Shown here piece after piece: positions 17,041-25,265 of a stretch of DNA of 36,891 nucleotides. The stretch covers positions 1 through 36,891 of the forward strand of contig JALOOO010000016.1 of assembly GCA_025454375.1 (NCBI GenBank). Direction: 5' to 3'. The notes beneath the pieces were generated by a model, which worked only from the letters and a program-made list of their open reading frames with translations, was not told the origin of the DNA and made no database searches. Both the position numbers and the translations under genes were made by a program. This DNA comes from Leptolyngbya sp. Prado105 (lineage in GTDB: Bacteria > Cyanobacteriota > Cyanobacteriia > Leptolyngbyales > Leptolyngbyaceae). Position 1 is the stretch's first letter. Each line of letters starts with the position of its first letter.

Positions 17041-17080
17041 TGGGGAACTTCAATCTCAAAATTTTGGGTTGAACTCCCCA
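17041..17080. repeat. 40-bp imperfect palindrome in the dps-nifE gap
   Basis: TGGGGAACTTCAA (17041-17053) pairs with TTGAACTCCCCA (17069-17080) with one bulge, and the centre contains the palindrome CAAAATTTTG. It sits just downstream of the dps terminator-like hairpin. It could be a processing site or a small repeat element. Confidence 0.4.
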
Positions 17081-17108
17081 GCGTTGGAGGCGAAATCCTT
17101 GAATGAAT

Positions 17109-17147
17109 TTGCTTCGTTTGGGACAAAAAACGCCTCAAACGAAGCAA
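17109..17147 (-). terminator. Hairpin immediately after dps
   Basis: TTGCTTCGTTTG (17109-17120) and CAAACGAAGCAA (17136-17147) form a perfect 12-bp stem beginning 7 bp past the dps stop. On the minus strand the T-run lies in the loop rather than after the stem, so it may be a partial terminator or mRNA stabiliser, not a classic terminator. Confidence 0.55.
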
Positions 17148-17153
17148 CAAAAC

Positions 17154-17690
17154 CTAGCGAGTAAACGCAAACGTTAAGCTATCTTCAGCCAAGAAGTGAG
17201 CTAAGTGAAACGCTCGATCTTCTGTTGCAAGCAACATCTGCTCGTACATATATCGAGTCGCCCGATCGCCAACACTTTCAGCTTGTGCTGCCTGACGGCG
17301 CAGAACATTGATGACTGCCTGCTCTGCTTGCAAATCATTGCTCACCATCTGCCGAGCCGAGAAGATGCCATCTGGCTCAGAAGTAAAGCAGCAAAGCTCT
17401 GCTAATTTAGAGAATGTTGCAGCAGGTGTGCCGCCGAGTCCATTTAGGCGTTCACCGATTTGGTGAACATAGGCTGCCGCCGCATCATACCCTTCATTGA
17501 AAAATTCGTGTAACGAGTAGAATTCAGCACCTTCTACAACAAAGTGGTGCTTCTGATATTGCAGGTAAAGTGCCTGAAAACTTGCGAGTGCAATATTCAA
17601 ACCTTCACAGACTGGAACCGTTACATCCTGTCCGAATCCAACTGGATTCTCTGCAACTTGACCAAAGGACTGAACGAGCGTTGCTGTCAT
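17154..17690 (-). CDS. dps: Dps-family ferritin-like protein
   Basis: A 178-aa Dps miniferritin, expected to form a 12-mer that oxidises and stores iron and removes peroxide. Ferroxidase candidates follow the Dps spacing: His49 and His61 (twelve apart, in [18 protein letters not shown]) and Glu80 (GERL). The usual Asp before Glu80 is His76 (VHQIGER), and the Asp after His61 is Asn65. A histidine at this site recalls DpsA of Thermosynechococcus, which I remember as the histidine-type centre. GGGAG lies 7 bases before the ATG. Its position inside the nif operon suggests iron storage and oxidative protection for nitrogenase (inference). Confidence 0.92.
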   Translation of the reverse strand: MTATLVQSFGQVAENPVGFGQDVTVPVCEGLNIALASFQALYLQYQKHHFVVEGAEFYSLHEFFNEGYDAAAAYVHQIGERLNGLGGTPAATFSKLAELCCFTSEPDGIFSARQMVSNDLQAEQAVINVLRRQAAQAESVGDRATRYMYEQMLLATEDRAFHLAHFLAEDSLTFAFTR

Positions 17691-17738
17691 TGTTTTTCTC
17701 CCTTACTTAAAGAGTTAAATCGATCGCTAAACTTCGTC

Positions 17739-17993
17739 TTACACACTCCGTGTCCAGCATCGCTCTAGCCATTCGAGCAATTCGCTCCGGGAAGCGGCAA
17801 ATTGTTGAACGATACTCCGAACTAAACAAGCCGCGATCGCATCATCGACTTCGACCCAAAGTGAGCCATCTTCTGGACACCAAGCAGGTATCCGTAATTC
17901 TTGTAAGCGATGATAGATGCGCCAGCGATCGGTTCGAGAAATGTCCATGACCTGAGCCGCCGTTGTGCTAGGACTACGAGTGTGCTGAAACAT
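17739..17993 (-). CDS. Asr1405/Asl0597-family protein
   Basis: An 84-aa cyanobacterial protein of the family known from Anabaena asr1405, which there also lies beside nifP. An N-terminal helical block (TAAQVMDISRTDRWRIYHRL) looks like a small helix-turn-helix, followed by a WCPEDGSLWVEV strand and a helical end. DNA binding is a guess; function is unknown. It starts 12 bp after nifP and is probably cotranscribed with nifP and dps. Confidence 0.85.
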   Translation of the reverse strand: MFQHTRSPSTTAAQVMDISRTDRWRIYHRLQELRIPAWCPEDGSLWVEVDDAIAACLVRSIVQQFAASRSELLEWLERCWTRSV

Positions 17994-18005
17994 AGATTTG
18001 AAGGG

Positions 18006-18719
18006 TTAGGAATGGGTGAGGGTGATTTGGAGCGTTTGTAGTCGCTCCTCTAGCTGTTCGATGCGATCGTATAAATTACGAATCACGACTGCCTGTGCAT
18101 CAGGCAATTGACTATGTTCAAGCGGCTGAAAGGTCTTATTACAACCGCGACAGATATTGCGACCAGGAATGCCCACAACCGTACAAGCCGAAGGAACATC
18201 TCGAAGGACAATCGAGCCTGCTCCAACTCGGACATGATCACCGACTTGAATGTTACCGAGGACTTTTGCACCTGCGCCAACGACAACATGTTCACCGAGG
18301 GTTGGATGTCGCTTTCCGGTTTCTTTCCCCGTTCCACCGAGGGTGACTCCTTGATAGATCAAACTATAGTCACCCACGATCGCGGTTTCTCCAATCACAA
18401 CCCCCATGCCGTGATCAATAAAGACCCCTTTACCGATCGTTGCACCGGGGTGGATTTCGATGCCCGTGAGGAAGCGGGTGAGAAAAGAAATGAAGCGCGG
18501 AAAGAATGGAACTCCGCGACCGTGAAGCCAGTGGGTCAAGCGGTGTGAGGCAAGGGCATGTAAGCCTGGATAGCAGAATAAAACTTCTAACCAGTGACGT
18601 GCCGCAGGATCGCGTTCAAAGATGATTTGAAAGTCAGCCTGGAGCGTTTGCAAGCCGTTCCTGAGAAAAGAGGGGAGGGAATTAAAAGAGCGTTTGGGGA
18701 GAACAAAGGGCTGGAGCAT
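18006..18719 (-). CDS. nifP: Nif-specific serine O-acetyltransferase NifP
   Basis: A 237-aa CysE-type enzyme making O-acetylserine from serine and acetyl-CoA, the cysteine precursor; NifP is thought to raise cysteine supply for Fe-S synthesis. It has a helical N-terminal domain, then a left-handed beta helix with [20 protein letters not shown] (catalytic His in IDHG), [20 protein letters not shown] and a normal end. The C-terminal tail is extended ([14 protein letters not shown]). It is the first gene of the leftward nif operon, about 40 nt after a predicted transcription start. No strong ribosome site precedes the ATG. Confidence 0.93.
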   Translation of the reverse strand: MLQPFVLPKRSFNSLPSFLRNGLQTLQADFQIIFERDPAARHWLEVLFCYPGLHALASHRLTHWLHGRGVPFFPRFISFLTRFLTGIEIHPGATIGKGVFIDHGMGVVIGETAIVGDYSLIYQGVTLGGTGKETGKRHPTLGEHVVVGAGAKVLGNIQVGDHVRVGAGSIVLRDVPSACTVVGIPGRNICRGCNKTFQPLEHSQLPDAQAVVIRNLYDRIEQLEERLQTLQITLTHS

Positions 18720-18765
18720 CGCTTTTCAAGAGGAATTAAAGCTATGGGTGTCCTGGTCTGCTTAG

Positions 18766-18771
18766 CTTATA
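18766..18771 (-). promoter_or_regulatory. -10 box of the nifP promoter
   Basis: TATAAG on the minus strand begins 37 bp after the end of the 82-bp nif element. The nifB side has TATAAC at 36 bp. The near-identical distance supports both as true -10 boxes, and no good -35 is present, as expected for an activator-dependent promoter. Confidence 0.6.
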
Positions 18772-18808
18772 GCAGGCAGGCAAAAAAGCTGATTCCGCGA
18801 TCGCTCTG

Positions 18809-18890
18809 GATAGGATTTATTGAACTTATTAGGACTGTACTCAGCTTTCAAAGTCCGATGTACAGGCTGTTTGAAATTTCTTTAGGGGTG
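18809..18890 (-). promoter_or_regulatory. Conserved 82-bp nif activator element (nifP copy), probable CnfR site
   Basis: Read on the minus strand this begins CACCCC, has TGAGTAC 47 bases later, and ends AGTTCAATAAATCCTATC. It aligns without gaps with the nifB copy at 19487-19568. From memory, a cis-element recognised by CnfR is published for the nifB and nifP upstream regions of Leptolyngbya boryana; this pair is the obvious match. Confidence 0.8.
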
Positions 18891-19035
18891 GGGGTACTCG
18901 CTTTTTTGAGGACTCGCTCTAGTATTTATGGGAATGAGGTTGAGTATTTCTACACTCAACTTGTCTAAGTGTGTATCCCTTAGCTAGTGCGCCATTTGGC
19001 TGATTCTGAACTCTAGTTTTGCCACAAATGAAGTT

Positions 19036-19049
19036 GTACTCAACTGTAC
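19036..19049. promoter_or_regulatory. NtcA-type box GTA-N8-TAC
   Basis: GTACTCAACTGTAC, a perfect GTA-N8-TAC palindrome, the consensus of the cyanobacterial nitrogen regulator NtcA. Toward nifP a TAGAGT -10-like hexamer follows after 20 bp, close to the normal 22. It is formed by two GTACTC motifs 10 bp apart. Confidence 0.5.
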
Positions 19050-19087
19050 TCAAATCTAGTAGATTCGAGGCAGAAGTAGGATTTTCT

Positions 19088-19101
19088 GTATCTGTGGTTA
19101 C
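19088..19101. promoter_or_regulatory. NtcA-type box GTA-N8-TAC
   Basis: GTATCTGTGGTTAC, the second perfect GTA-N8-TAC. On the plus strand TATTTT follows after 19 bp. Confidence 0.45.
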
Positions 19102-19348
19102 GGTTTGAATTCTATTCTGATATTTTTGAAAAAGCAAGTAGTCGATCGCAACAAAAGCCAATAGTGCAGTTTGCATCCAATTTTGATCACCTATATATAG
19201 AACGTTAAAAAAATCTTAAGTCGATCGCTAAATCCAAAAAAGTGATATTTTAGATACAGATTTGAATTTCGGAATTACCTGGAGTAACCACACTTCGGTT
19301 GCTCCAGTTTTTAACCCCTCACAAAATGCGTGAAAAACTCATCGTTGA

Positions 19349-19362
19349 GTACAGGTTAATAC
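19349..19362. promoter_or_regulatory. NtcA-type box GTA-N8-TAC
   Basis: GTACAGGTTAATAC, the third perfect copy within 330 bp. No convincing -10 follows at the canonical distance on either strand, so it may act as a distal site. Confidence 0.4.
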
Positions 19363-19486
19363 ACCCAAAAAAATAACTCGAAAATCCTCGGAACCTAATG
19401 AGATCGAGGGTTCAGCTAGAGTACAGAAAAACCCAACCCCCGACCCTTTAATACTCAATCCCTGCATTAAAAATACTCACACCCTG

Positions 19487-19568
19487 CACCCCAAAATAAT
19501 TTTTTCTCCTCTACAAATCAGGGTTTCAGCGATTGAGTACCTGCCTAATTAGTTCAATAAATCCTATC
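19487..19568 (+). promoter_or_regulatory. Conserved 82-bp nif activator element (nifB copy), probable CnfR site
   Basis: It begins CACCCC, has TGAGTAC at 19534 and ends AGTTCAATAAATCCTATC at 19568. The last 18 bases are identical to the nifP copy and the internal spacing is the same (47 bp). It lies about 330 bp upstream of the nifB ATG. Confidence 0.8.
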
Positions 19569-19604
19569 AGCACTCAGCCAAACAACGCAGAAAAACCTGG
19601 CTGA

Positions 19605-19610
19605 TATAAC
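19605..19610 (+). promoter_or_regulatory. -10 box of the nifB promoter
   Basis: TATAAC, starting 36 bp past the activator element. It predicts transcription from about 19617 and so an untranslated leader of roughly 280 nt. Confidence 0.6.
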
Positions 19611-19705
19611 TTGCACAACACCAATCACCGAAGCTTCTACCAGGAACTAAGATTTATACCGTTCCGAACCAGAAGCAGAAGTGTGTGGAGCGAAGTGATA
19701 ACACC

Positions 19706-19777
19706 ATGTCCCCGTCCAACTGTGAAGTCGCTTCTGTCTCGATTGCTCACTTAGACAAATCCCTCACACTTAAATAG
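19706..19777 (+). CDS. Possible 23-codon upstream ORF in the nifB leader
   Basis: An ATG at 19706 opens 23 codons ending in TAG at 19777. The ORF covers the left arm of the leader hairpin, so its translation would disturb that structure. The only ribosome-site candidate (GGAG at 19687-19690) is 15 bases away, which is far. It could easily be chance. Confidence 0.15.
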   Translation: MSPSNCEVASVSIAHLDKSLTLK

Positions 19778-19826
19778 GGTTTATTACTTGTTCAGACAAG
19801 GCTTGCAATCCAAACAGAAGCGACTT
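19725..19826 (+). promoter_or_regulatory. Long-stem structure in the nifB 5' leader
   Basis: AAGTCGCTTCTGT (19725-19737) and its exact complement ACAGAAGCGACTT (19814-19826) can form a 13-bp stem, plus one G-U pair at the base. Inside it a smaller hairpin CTTGT-TCAG-ACAAG lies at about 19787-19800. It lies wholly downstream of the predicted start site, so it would be in the RNA. Confidence 0.5.
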
Positions 19827-19871
19827 TCATTACTTACGACAGAGACTGTTAAATCTACTCCACAGGTGGCG

Positions 19872-19901
19872 ATGTCCACTGACTATTCCGAAATTCAATG
19901 A
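19872..19901 (+). CDS. Possible 9-codon leader peptide coupled to nifB
   Basis: ATG at 19872 opens MSTDYSEIQ and stops at TGA 19899-19901, overlapping the nifB ATG as ATGA. AGGTGG lies two bases before this ATG, whereas nifB itself has no ribosome site. Coupled translation would explain how nifB is initiated. Evidence is positional only. Confidence 0.3.
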   Translation: MSTDYSEIQ

Positions 19902-21379
19902 CACCACCACCCTCGGCATTGCTTACAACGCCCGTTACCGATCTAACCGTTAATAAGTCCACCGATCCGAATAATCCCAAATCAGCATCATCTGATAGTA
20001 GCTGTGGCTGCACAACGAATCCAAACGCAGCCCCCGCGATGGATCAACGGATGCGAGAACGAATCGAGAAGCACCCTTGCTATAGCGAAGAAGCTCATCA
20101 TCACTATGCTCGGATGCACGTTGCTGTAGCGCCCGCTTGTAACATTCAATGTAATTACTGCAATCGTAAATACGACTGCGCCAATGAAAGCCGACCCGGT
20201 GTGGTCAGTGAATTACTGACACCAGAAGAAGCGGCTCACAAAGTACTTGTGATCGCAGGTAAGATTCCACAAATGACGGTATTAGGCATTGCAGGTCCTG
20301 GCGACCCGCTTGCTAATCCAGAAAAAACCTTCCGTACCTTTGATCTGATTGCAGATAAAGCCCCTGACATTAAACTATGCTTGTCTACTAACGGGTTGAT
20401 GTTGCCGGATCATGTCGATCGCATTAAAGCTCTGAATGTCGATCACGTCACAATCACCATTAATATGGTTGACCCTGAAATCGGCACGAAGATCTATCCT
20501 TGGGTTCACTATCGTCGCAGACGCTATAAAGGATTAGAAGCAGCTCGTATCTTGCACGAACGGCAAATGGAAGGCTTACAAGCTCTCAGAGAAGCGGATA
20601 TTCTCTGTAAAGTCAACTCCGTGATGATTCCTGGAATCAATGATCAGCACTTAGTTGAAGTCGATCAAGTCATCCGCCAAAACGGAGCGTTCTTACACAA
20701 CATCATGCCGCTGATTTCAGCCCCAGAGCATGGAACGCATTTTGGGTTAACAGGTCAACGCGGTCCAAATCCCAAAGAGCTAAAAGCCCTGCAAGATGAC
20801 TGTGCAGATAGCAACATGAAAATGATGCGCCACTGCCGTCAATGTCGTGCAGATGCGGTTGGCTTACTTGGTGAAGATCGATCGCAGGAATTCACCAAAG
20901 ATAAGTTTATGGAAATGGAGTCCGAGTATGACTTAGAAACTCGGCAAGAAGTCCATGAGGGTATTGCGAAGTTCAAAGAAGAGATCAAGCTTGCAAAAGC
21001 AAAAGTCAAGCCGAGTGAGCGAGTGAAGAATAGTCCAAAAATCTTGGTGGCAGTTGCGACTAAAGGTGGCGGCATTGTTAACCAGCACTTTGGTCATGCG
21101 AAAGAGTTTCAGATCTTTGAGGTCGATGCAAACGAAGCGAAGTTTGTCGGACACCGCAAGATTGATCAATACTGCCAAGGTGGATACGGCGAGGAAGCGA
21201 CTTTAGATCATGTCATTCAAGCAATTTCTGATTGTAAAGCAGTTCTCGCATCCAAGATTGGCGGCTGTCCTCAAGAAGAGTTAAAGAAGGCTGGATTACA
21301 GGTAGTAGAAGCTTACGACGTAATTGAAAAAGTCGCGAGAGAGTTCTACGACGAGTTCATGACTGCACAGGTTAGTTAG
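19898..21379 (+). CDS. nifB: FeMo-cofactor precursor synthase NifB
   Basis: A 493-aa radical SAM enzyme that fuses two 4Fe-4S clusters and inserts carbide to make NifB-co. The SAM cluster motif is CNIQCNYC at 81-88. Preceding [20 protein letters not shown] and following [14 protein letters not shown] are family hallmarks. A NifX-like C-terminal domain starts near 385 ([20 protein letters not shown]), giving the full-length two-domain form. A cysteine pair CGC is at 36-38. The start is the only one matching relatives, but has no ribosome site of its own (see the 9-codon leader). It is the first gene of the rightward nif operon. Confidence 0.97.
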   Translation: MTPPPSALLTTPVTDLTVNKSTDPNNPKSASSDSSCGCTTNPNAAPAMDQRMRERIEKHPCYSEEAHHHYARMHVAVAPACNIQCNYCNRKYDCANESRPGVVSELLTPEEAAHKVLVIAGKIPQMTVLGIAGPGDPLANPEKTFRTFDLIADKAPDIKLCLSTNGLMLPDHVDRIKALNVDHVTITINMVDPEIGTKIYPWVHYRRRRYKGLEAARILHERQMEGLQALREADILCKVNSVMIPGINDQHLVEVDQVIRQNGAFLHNIMPLISAPEHGTHFGLTGQRGPNPKELKALQDDCADSNMKMMRHCRQCRADAVGLLGEDRSQEFTKDKFMEMESEYDLETRQEVHEGIAKFKEEIKLAKAKVKPSERVKNSPKILVAVATKGGGIVNQHFGHAKEFQIFEVDANEAKFVGHRKIDQYCQGGYGEEATLDHVIQAISDCKAVLASKIGGCPQEELKKAGLQVVEAYDVIEKVAREFYDEFMTAQVS

Positions 21380-21441
21380 CACACTGTTTCATGTCTGACG
21401 GATAGCTCGATCGAGTGTTTGGCGACGATGATTGATTCGGG

Positions 21442-21535
21442 TAGCCCCCTATAATTCCCCAGAATCGGGGACTTCAAATCAAAGACCTCCATTTTTCAAA
21501 GTCCGCCAAACCTGGGGGATTTAGGGGGCAGCTAT
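21442..21535. repeat. Cruciform intergenic repeat between nifB and fdxN
   Basis: The ends TAGCCCCCTATAATTCCCC and GGGGGATTTAGGGGGCAGCTA (its 3' counterpart, 21514-21535) are imperfect inverted repeats. An inner GGACTT/AAGTCC pair nests within. The outer sequence belongs to the CCCCCTAAATCCCCC family common between cyanobacterial genes; related shorter copies lie at 26775 and 30955. Probably a MITE-like element, possibly reducing read-through after nifB. Confidence 0.7.
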
Positions 21536-21595
21536 CCGCTCTCAACGAAGCGAATCTACTCCGCGAGTTGGTGTTAATCAATAGGGAGTCAAGCC

Positions 21596-21997
21596 ATGAG
21601 TTACACGATCACCAGTCAATGTATCGGATGCAATCACTGCTCGCCAGTTTGCCCTACAAACGCTATTCAATATGATGGAACGCATCATTGGATCGATCCT
21701 AATCGCTGTAACAATTGCGCTGACTCATACTCCGTCGCCCAATGTGCAGCCGCCTGTCCTACAAATTATGGATGTGTTCCAGGTACGACTTCCGTAGTCA
21801 CATATGAAATGCTGCGCGACTCTGATGACTACTGGAAACACTGGTTTACGACCTACGAACGCTTAGTTTGCAACCTTCACGATCCGAATCAAAGCCCTTA
21901 CTGGCACAACTGGTTCGATCGCTATTCAGAAAGACTTTCCACTTTGCTCTCTCATCATTCGGGGACTCGAAATGCAAACCTGCATTTATCTAGATAA
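21596..21997 (+). CDS. fdxN: Nif-associated 2[4Fe-4S] ferredoxin FdxN
   Basis: A 133-aa ferredoxin with C9, C12, C15, C19 (CIGCNHCSPVC) and a second set C38, C41, C49, C53 (CNNC and QCAAAC). The C-terminal 70 residues are Trp/Tyr/His-rich (WKHWFTTYERLV) and typical of cyanobacterial FdxN. It probably supplies electrons to NifB. GGGAG lies 7 bases before the ATG. Its last 26 bases overlap nifS. In Anabaena a DNA element interrupts fdxN; here the gene is intact. Confidence 0.95.
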   Translation: MSYTITSQCIGCNHCSPVCPTNAIQYDGTHHWIDPNRCNNCADSYSVAQCAAACPTNYGCVPGTTSVVTYEMLRDSDDYWKHWFTTYERLVCNLHDPNQSPYWHNWFDRYSERLSTLLSHHSGTRNANLHLSR

Positions 21998-23174
21998 CAA
22001 TGCAACCACCCAGGTTGATCCGCAAGTTGTTGAGGCAATGCTGCCTTATCTGACTGAGTACTACGGCAATCCCTCTTCGATGCACCGCTTTGGAGGGCAA
22101 GTCGGAAAAGCCGTTAAAACTGCCCGCGCTCAAGTTGCAGCTTTGTTTAATTCAGAAGAATCTGAAGTCGTGTTCAATAGCTGCGGTACTGAAGGAAACA
22201 ATACAGCAATTCGGGCGGCTCTCGCGGCTCAACCCGATCGCAAACATATCATTACGACCCAAGTTGAACATCCAGCGGTTCTAAATGTTTATAAGCAATT
22301 AGAAAAGCAAGGTTACACCGTTACTTATCTCTCTGTCAGCCGCAAAGGTCAAGTGGACATGATGGAGCTAGAAGCATCAATGACAGGCAATACTGCCCTG
22401 GTTTCGATGATGTATGCGAACAATGAAACAGGTGTCATCTTCCCAGTTGAACAAGCGGGAGCGATCGCGAAAGAATATGGTGCAACGATGCACGTCGATG
22501 CAGTGCAAGTAGCTGGGAAAATTCCACTGAACATGCAAAATAGCACGATTGATCTGCTGACTATCTCCGGTCACAAGCTTCATGCTCCCAAAGGCATTGG
22601 TGCATTGTACATTCGTAAAGGATTTCGATTCCGTCCTTTCTTACTTGGTGGTCACCAAGAGCGCGGACGCAGAGCCGGAACCGAGAATGTCCCTGGTCTG
22701 ATCGCACTGGGTAAAGCAGCCGAACTCGCGCTTGAGCATTTACCGAATGTCAAACAAGAAAAGAAACTCCGCGATCGCTTAGAGAAAACCTTGCTCAAAA
22801 CGATTCCAGAAATCGAAGTCAATGGGGGCGGCACAGAACGCTTACCCAACACAACCAATATTGGCTTCAAGTACATCGAAGGGGAAGCAATTCTCCTCTC
22901 GCTCGATCAATACGGGATCTGTGCTTCTTCTGGGTCTGCCTGTACTTCTGGCTCACTCGAACCCTCGCATGTTCTCAGATCTATGGGCTTACCTTACACG
23001 ATTCTGCATGGTTCGATTCGCTTTAGTCTCTCCCGCTTCAATACCGATGCAGAGGTCGATCGCGTCCTTGAACTGATGCCCCAAATTGTCGATCGACTTC
23101 GTGCCCTGTCTCCATTCAACAGCGACCAAGCAGAATGGCTCCAAGGTCGAGAAGAAGCAGTTGCAGTTAAATAA
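21972..23174 (+). CDS. nifS: Cysteine desulfurase NifS
   Basis: A 400-aa PLP enzyme that removes sulfur from cysteine as a persulfide for NifU. The start MQTCIYLDNNATTQVDPQVV matches the family. The PLP lysine is Lys202 (SGHKLHAPKG), the active cysteine is Cys324 (SSGSACTSGSLEPSHV), and RRAGTENV is at 233-240. It overlaps fdxN by 26 bp, so translation is likely coupled, and is 21 bp from nifU. Confidence 0.97.
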   Translation: MQTCIYLDNNATTQVDPQVVEAMLPYLTEYYGNPSSMHRFGGQVGKAVKTARAQVAALFNSEESEVVFNSCGTEGNNTAIRAALAAQPDRKHIITTQVEHPAVLNVYKQLEKQGYTVTYLSVSRKGQVDMMELEASMTGNTALVSMMYANNETGVIFPVEQAGAIAKEYGATMHVDAVQVAGKIPLNMQNSTIDLLTISGHKLHAPKGIGALYIRKGFRFRPFLLGGHQERGRRAGTENVPGLIALGKAAELALEHLPNVKQEKKLRDRLEKTLLKTIPEIEVNGGGTERLPNTTNIGFKYIEGEAILLSLDQYGICASSGSACTSGSLEPSHVLRSMGLPYTILHGSIRFSLSRFNTDAEVDRVLELMPQIVDRLRALSPFNSDQAEWLQGREEAVAVK

Positions 23175-23195
23175 TCCTTTTAGCGAGATAAAGCC

Positions 23196-24080
23196 ATGTG
23201 GGAATACACCGACAAAGTACTAGACCTGTTTTACAATCCACAGAACCAGGGCGCGATCGAAGATCCGAATCAAGAAGGAGTTGCTGTTGTATATGGCGAA
23301 GTCGGTAGCATTGCTTGTGGCGATGCCCTCAGACTTCACCTTAAGATTGAAGTCGATAGCGATAAGATTATCGATTCGCGGTTTCAAACCTTTGGATGTA
23401 CGAGTGCGATCGCATCTTCTTCTGCTCTGACCGAGATGGTCAAAGGTCTAACTTTAGATGAAGCTTTAAATGTTAGTAATAAAGACATTGCAGAATTCTT
23501 AGGTGGACTGCCCGAAGCGAAGATGCACTGTTCTGTCATGGGACAAGAAGCGTTAGAAGCGGCAATCTTCAAGTATCGTGGCATTGAAGTTGAACACCAC
23601 GAAGAAGATGAGGGTGCATTAATTTGCAGTTGCTTTGGCATTAGTGAACCAAAGATTCGCCGAGTCGTGATTGAGAACGGACTCAGCACGGTCGAACAGG
23701 TGACGAGCTATGTCAAAGCAGGCGGCGGCTGCGGTTCCTGTCTTGCAGGCATTGAAGATATCATCGCTGCGGTGATTGATGAGAAGGAAACGACGGCTGC
23801 CAGAATTGCGGCGGAGATAGCAGATGTTCAGACCCGTGGACCGCTCACAATGGTTCAGAAAATTGCACTGATTCAAAAGGTGCTAGACGAAGAAGTTCGA
23901 CCTGTCTTGATTGCAGATGGCGGTGATGTTGAACTTTACGATGTCGATGGTGATTTCGTCAAAGTTACTTTGAAAGGTGCTTGCGGTTCCTGCGCGAGTA
24001 GTACTGCAACCCTTAAAGATGCCGTCGAAGCGAAGTTACGTCTTCGAGTCCTTCCCACCCTTGTTGTACAAGCGGTGTAA
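23196..24080 (+). CDS. nifU: Fe-S scaffold protein NifU
   Basis: A 294-aa three-domain scaffold. An N-terminal IscU-like domain has Cys41, Asp43, Cys68 and Cys112 for transient clusters. A central 2Fe-2S domain has Cys144, Cys146, Cys179 and Cys182 (CSC and CGSC). A C-terminal Nfu domain has Cys263 and Cys266 (GACGSCASS). All expected ligands are present. It partners with NifS, upstream, and supplies clusters to NifH and NifB. Confidence 0.97.
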   Translation: MWEYTDKVLDLFYNPQNQGAIEDPNQEGVAVVYGEVGSIACGDALRLHLKIEVDSDKIIDSRFQTFGCTSAIASSSALTEMVKGLTLDEALNVSNKDIAEFLGGLPEAKMHCSVMGQEALEAAIFKYRGIEVEHHEEDEGALICSCFGISEPKIRRVVIENGLSTVEQVTSYVKAGGGCGSCLAGIEDIIAAVIDEKETTAARIAAEIADVQTRGPLTMVQKIALIQKVLDEEVRPVLIADGGDVELYDVDGDFVKVTLKGACGSCASSTATLKDAVEAKLRLRVLPTLVVQAV

Positions 24081-24160
24081 CGTTCCAACCTAATTTCCAA
24101 TGAATTTGAAAAAATCTCTGCTTTGGGGCGAAAGATCGCCACCTCCGTAAACGAGAGAGT

Positions 24161-24198
24161 GAGACGTTTCGATAGAACAGTTTCAATTGAAACGTCTC
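24161..24198 (+). promoter_or_regulatory. Stem-loop upstream of nifH
   Basis: GAGACGTTTC (24161-24170) and GAAACGTCTC (24189-24198) form a perfect 10-bp stem. The 14-bp palindrome GTTTCAATTGAAAC (24180-24193) competes with the right arm, so two alternative folds are possible. It lies about 65 bp before nifH, and may protect a processed nifH message. Confidence 0.6.
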
Positions 24199-24219
24199 TA
24201 TCCCCCACCTACAGCTTGA

Positions 24220-25152
<933 letters not shown>

Positions 25153-25164
25153 GATTCACGACCA

Positions 25165-25205
25165 GGGAGGAGTGGGAGTTCTACTCTTTTACTCCCACTC
25201 CTCCC
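25165..25205 (+). promoter_or_regulatory. 15-bp stem-loop between nifH and nifD
   Basis: GGGAGGAGTGGGAGT (25165-25179) and its exact complement (25191-25205) make a 15-bp stem with an 11-nt loop. It starts 13 bp after the nifH stop. Such a stem would block 3' exonucleases and partly stop transcription, giving more NifH than NifDK (inference). Confidence 0.75.
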
Positions 25206-25265
25206 ATTTACTACTCTCTCTCACATCCATTTCAGAACCTTTCAGCACTCTTAGAGAGGCACACT

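Noticed and set aside
18594..18968. 124-aa reading frame on the plus strand
   Set aside because: It lies antisense to nifP and through the conserved nifP promoter element; its sequence has no family look.
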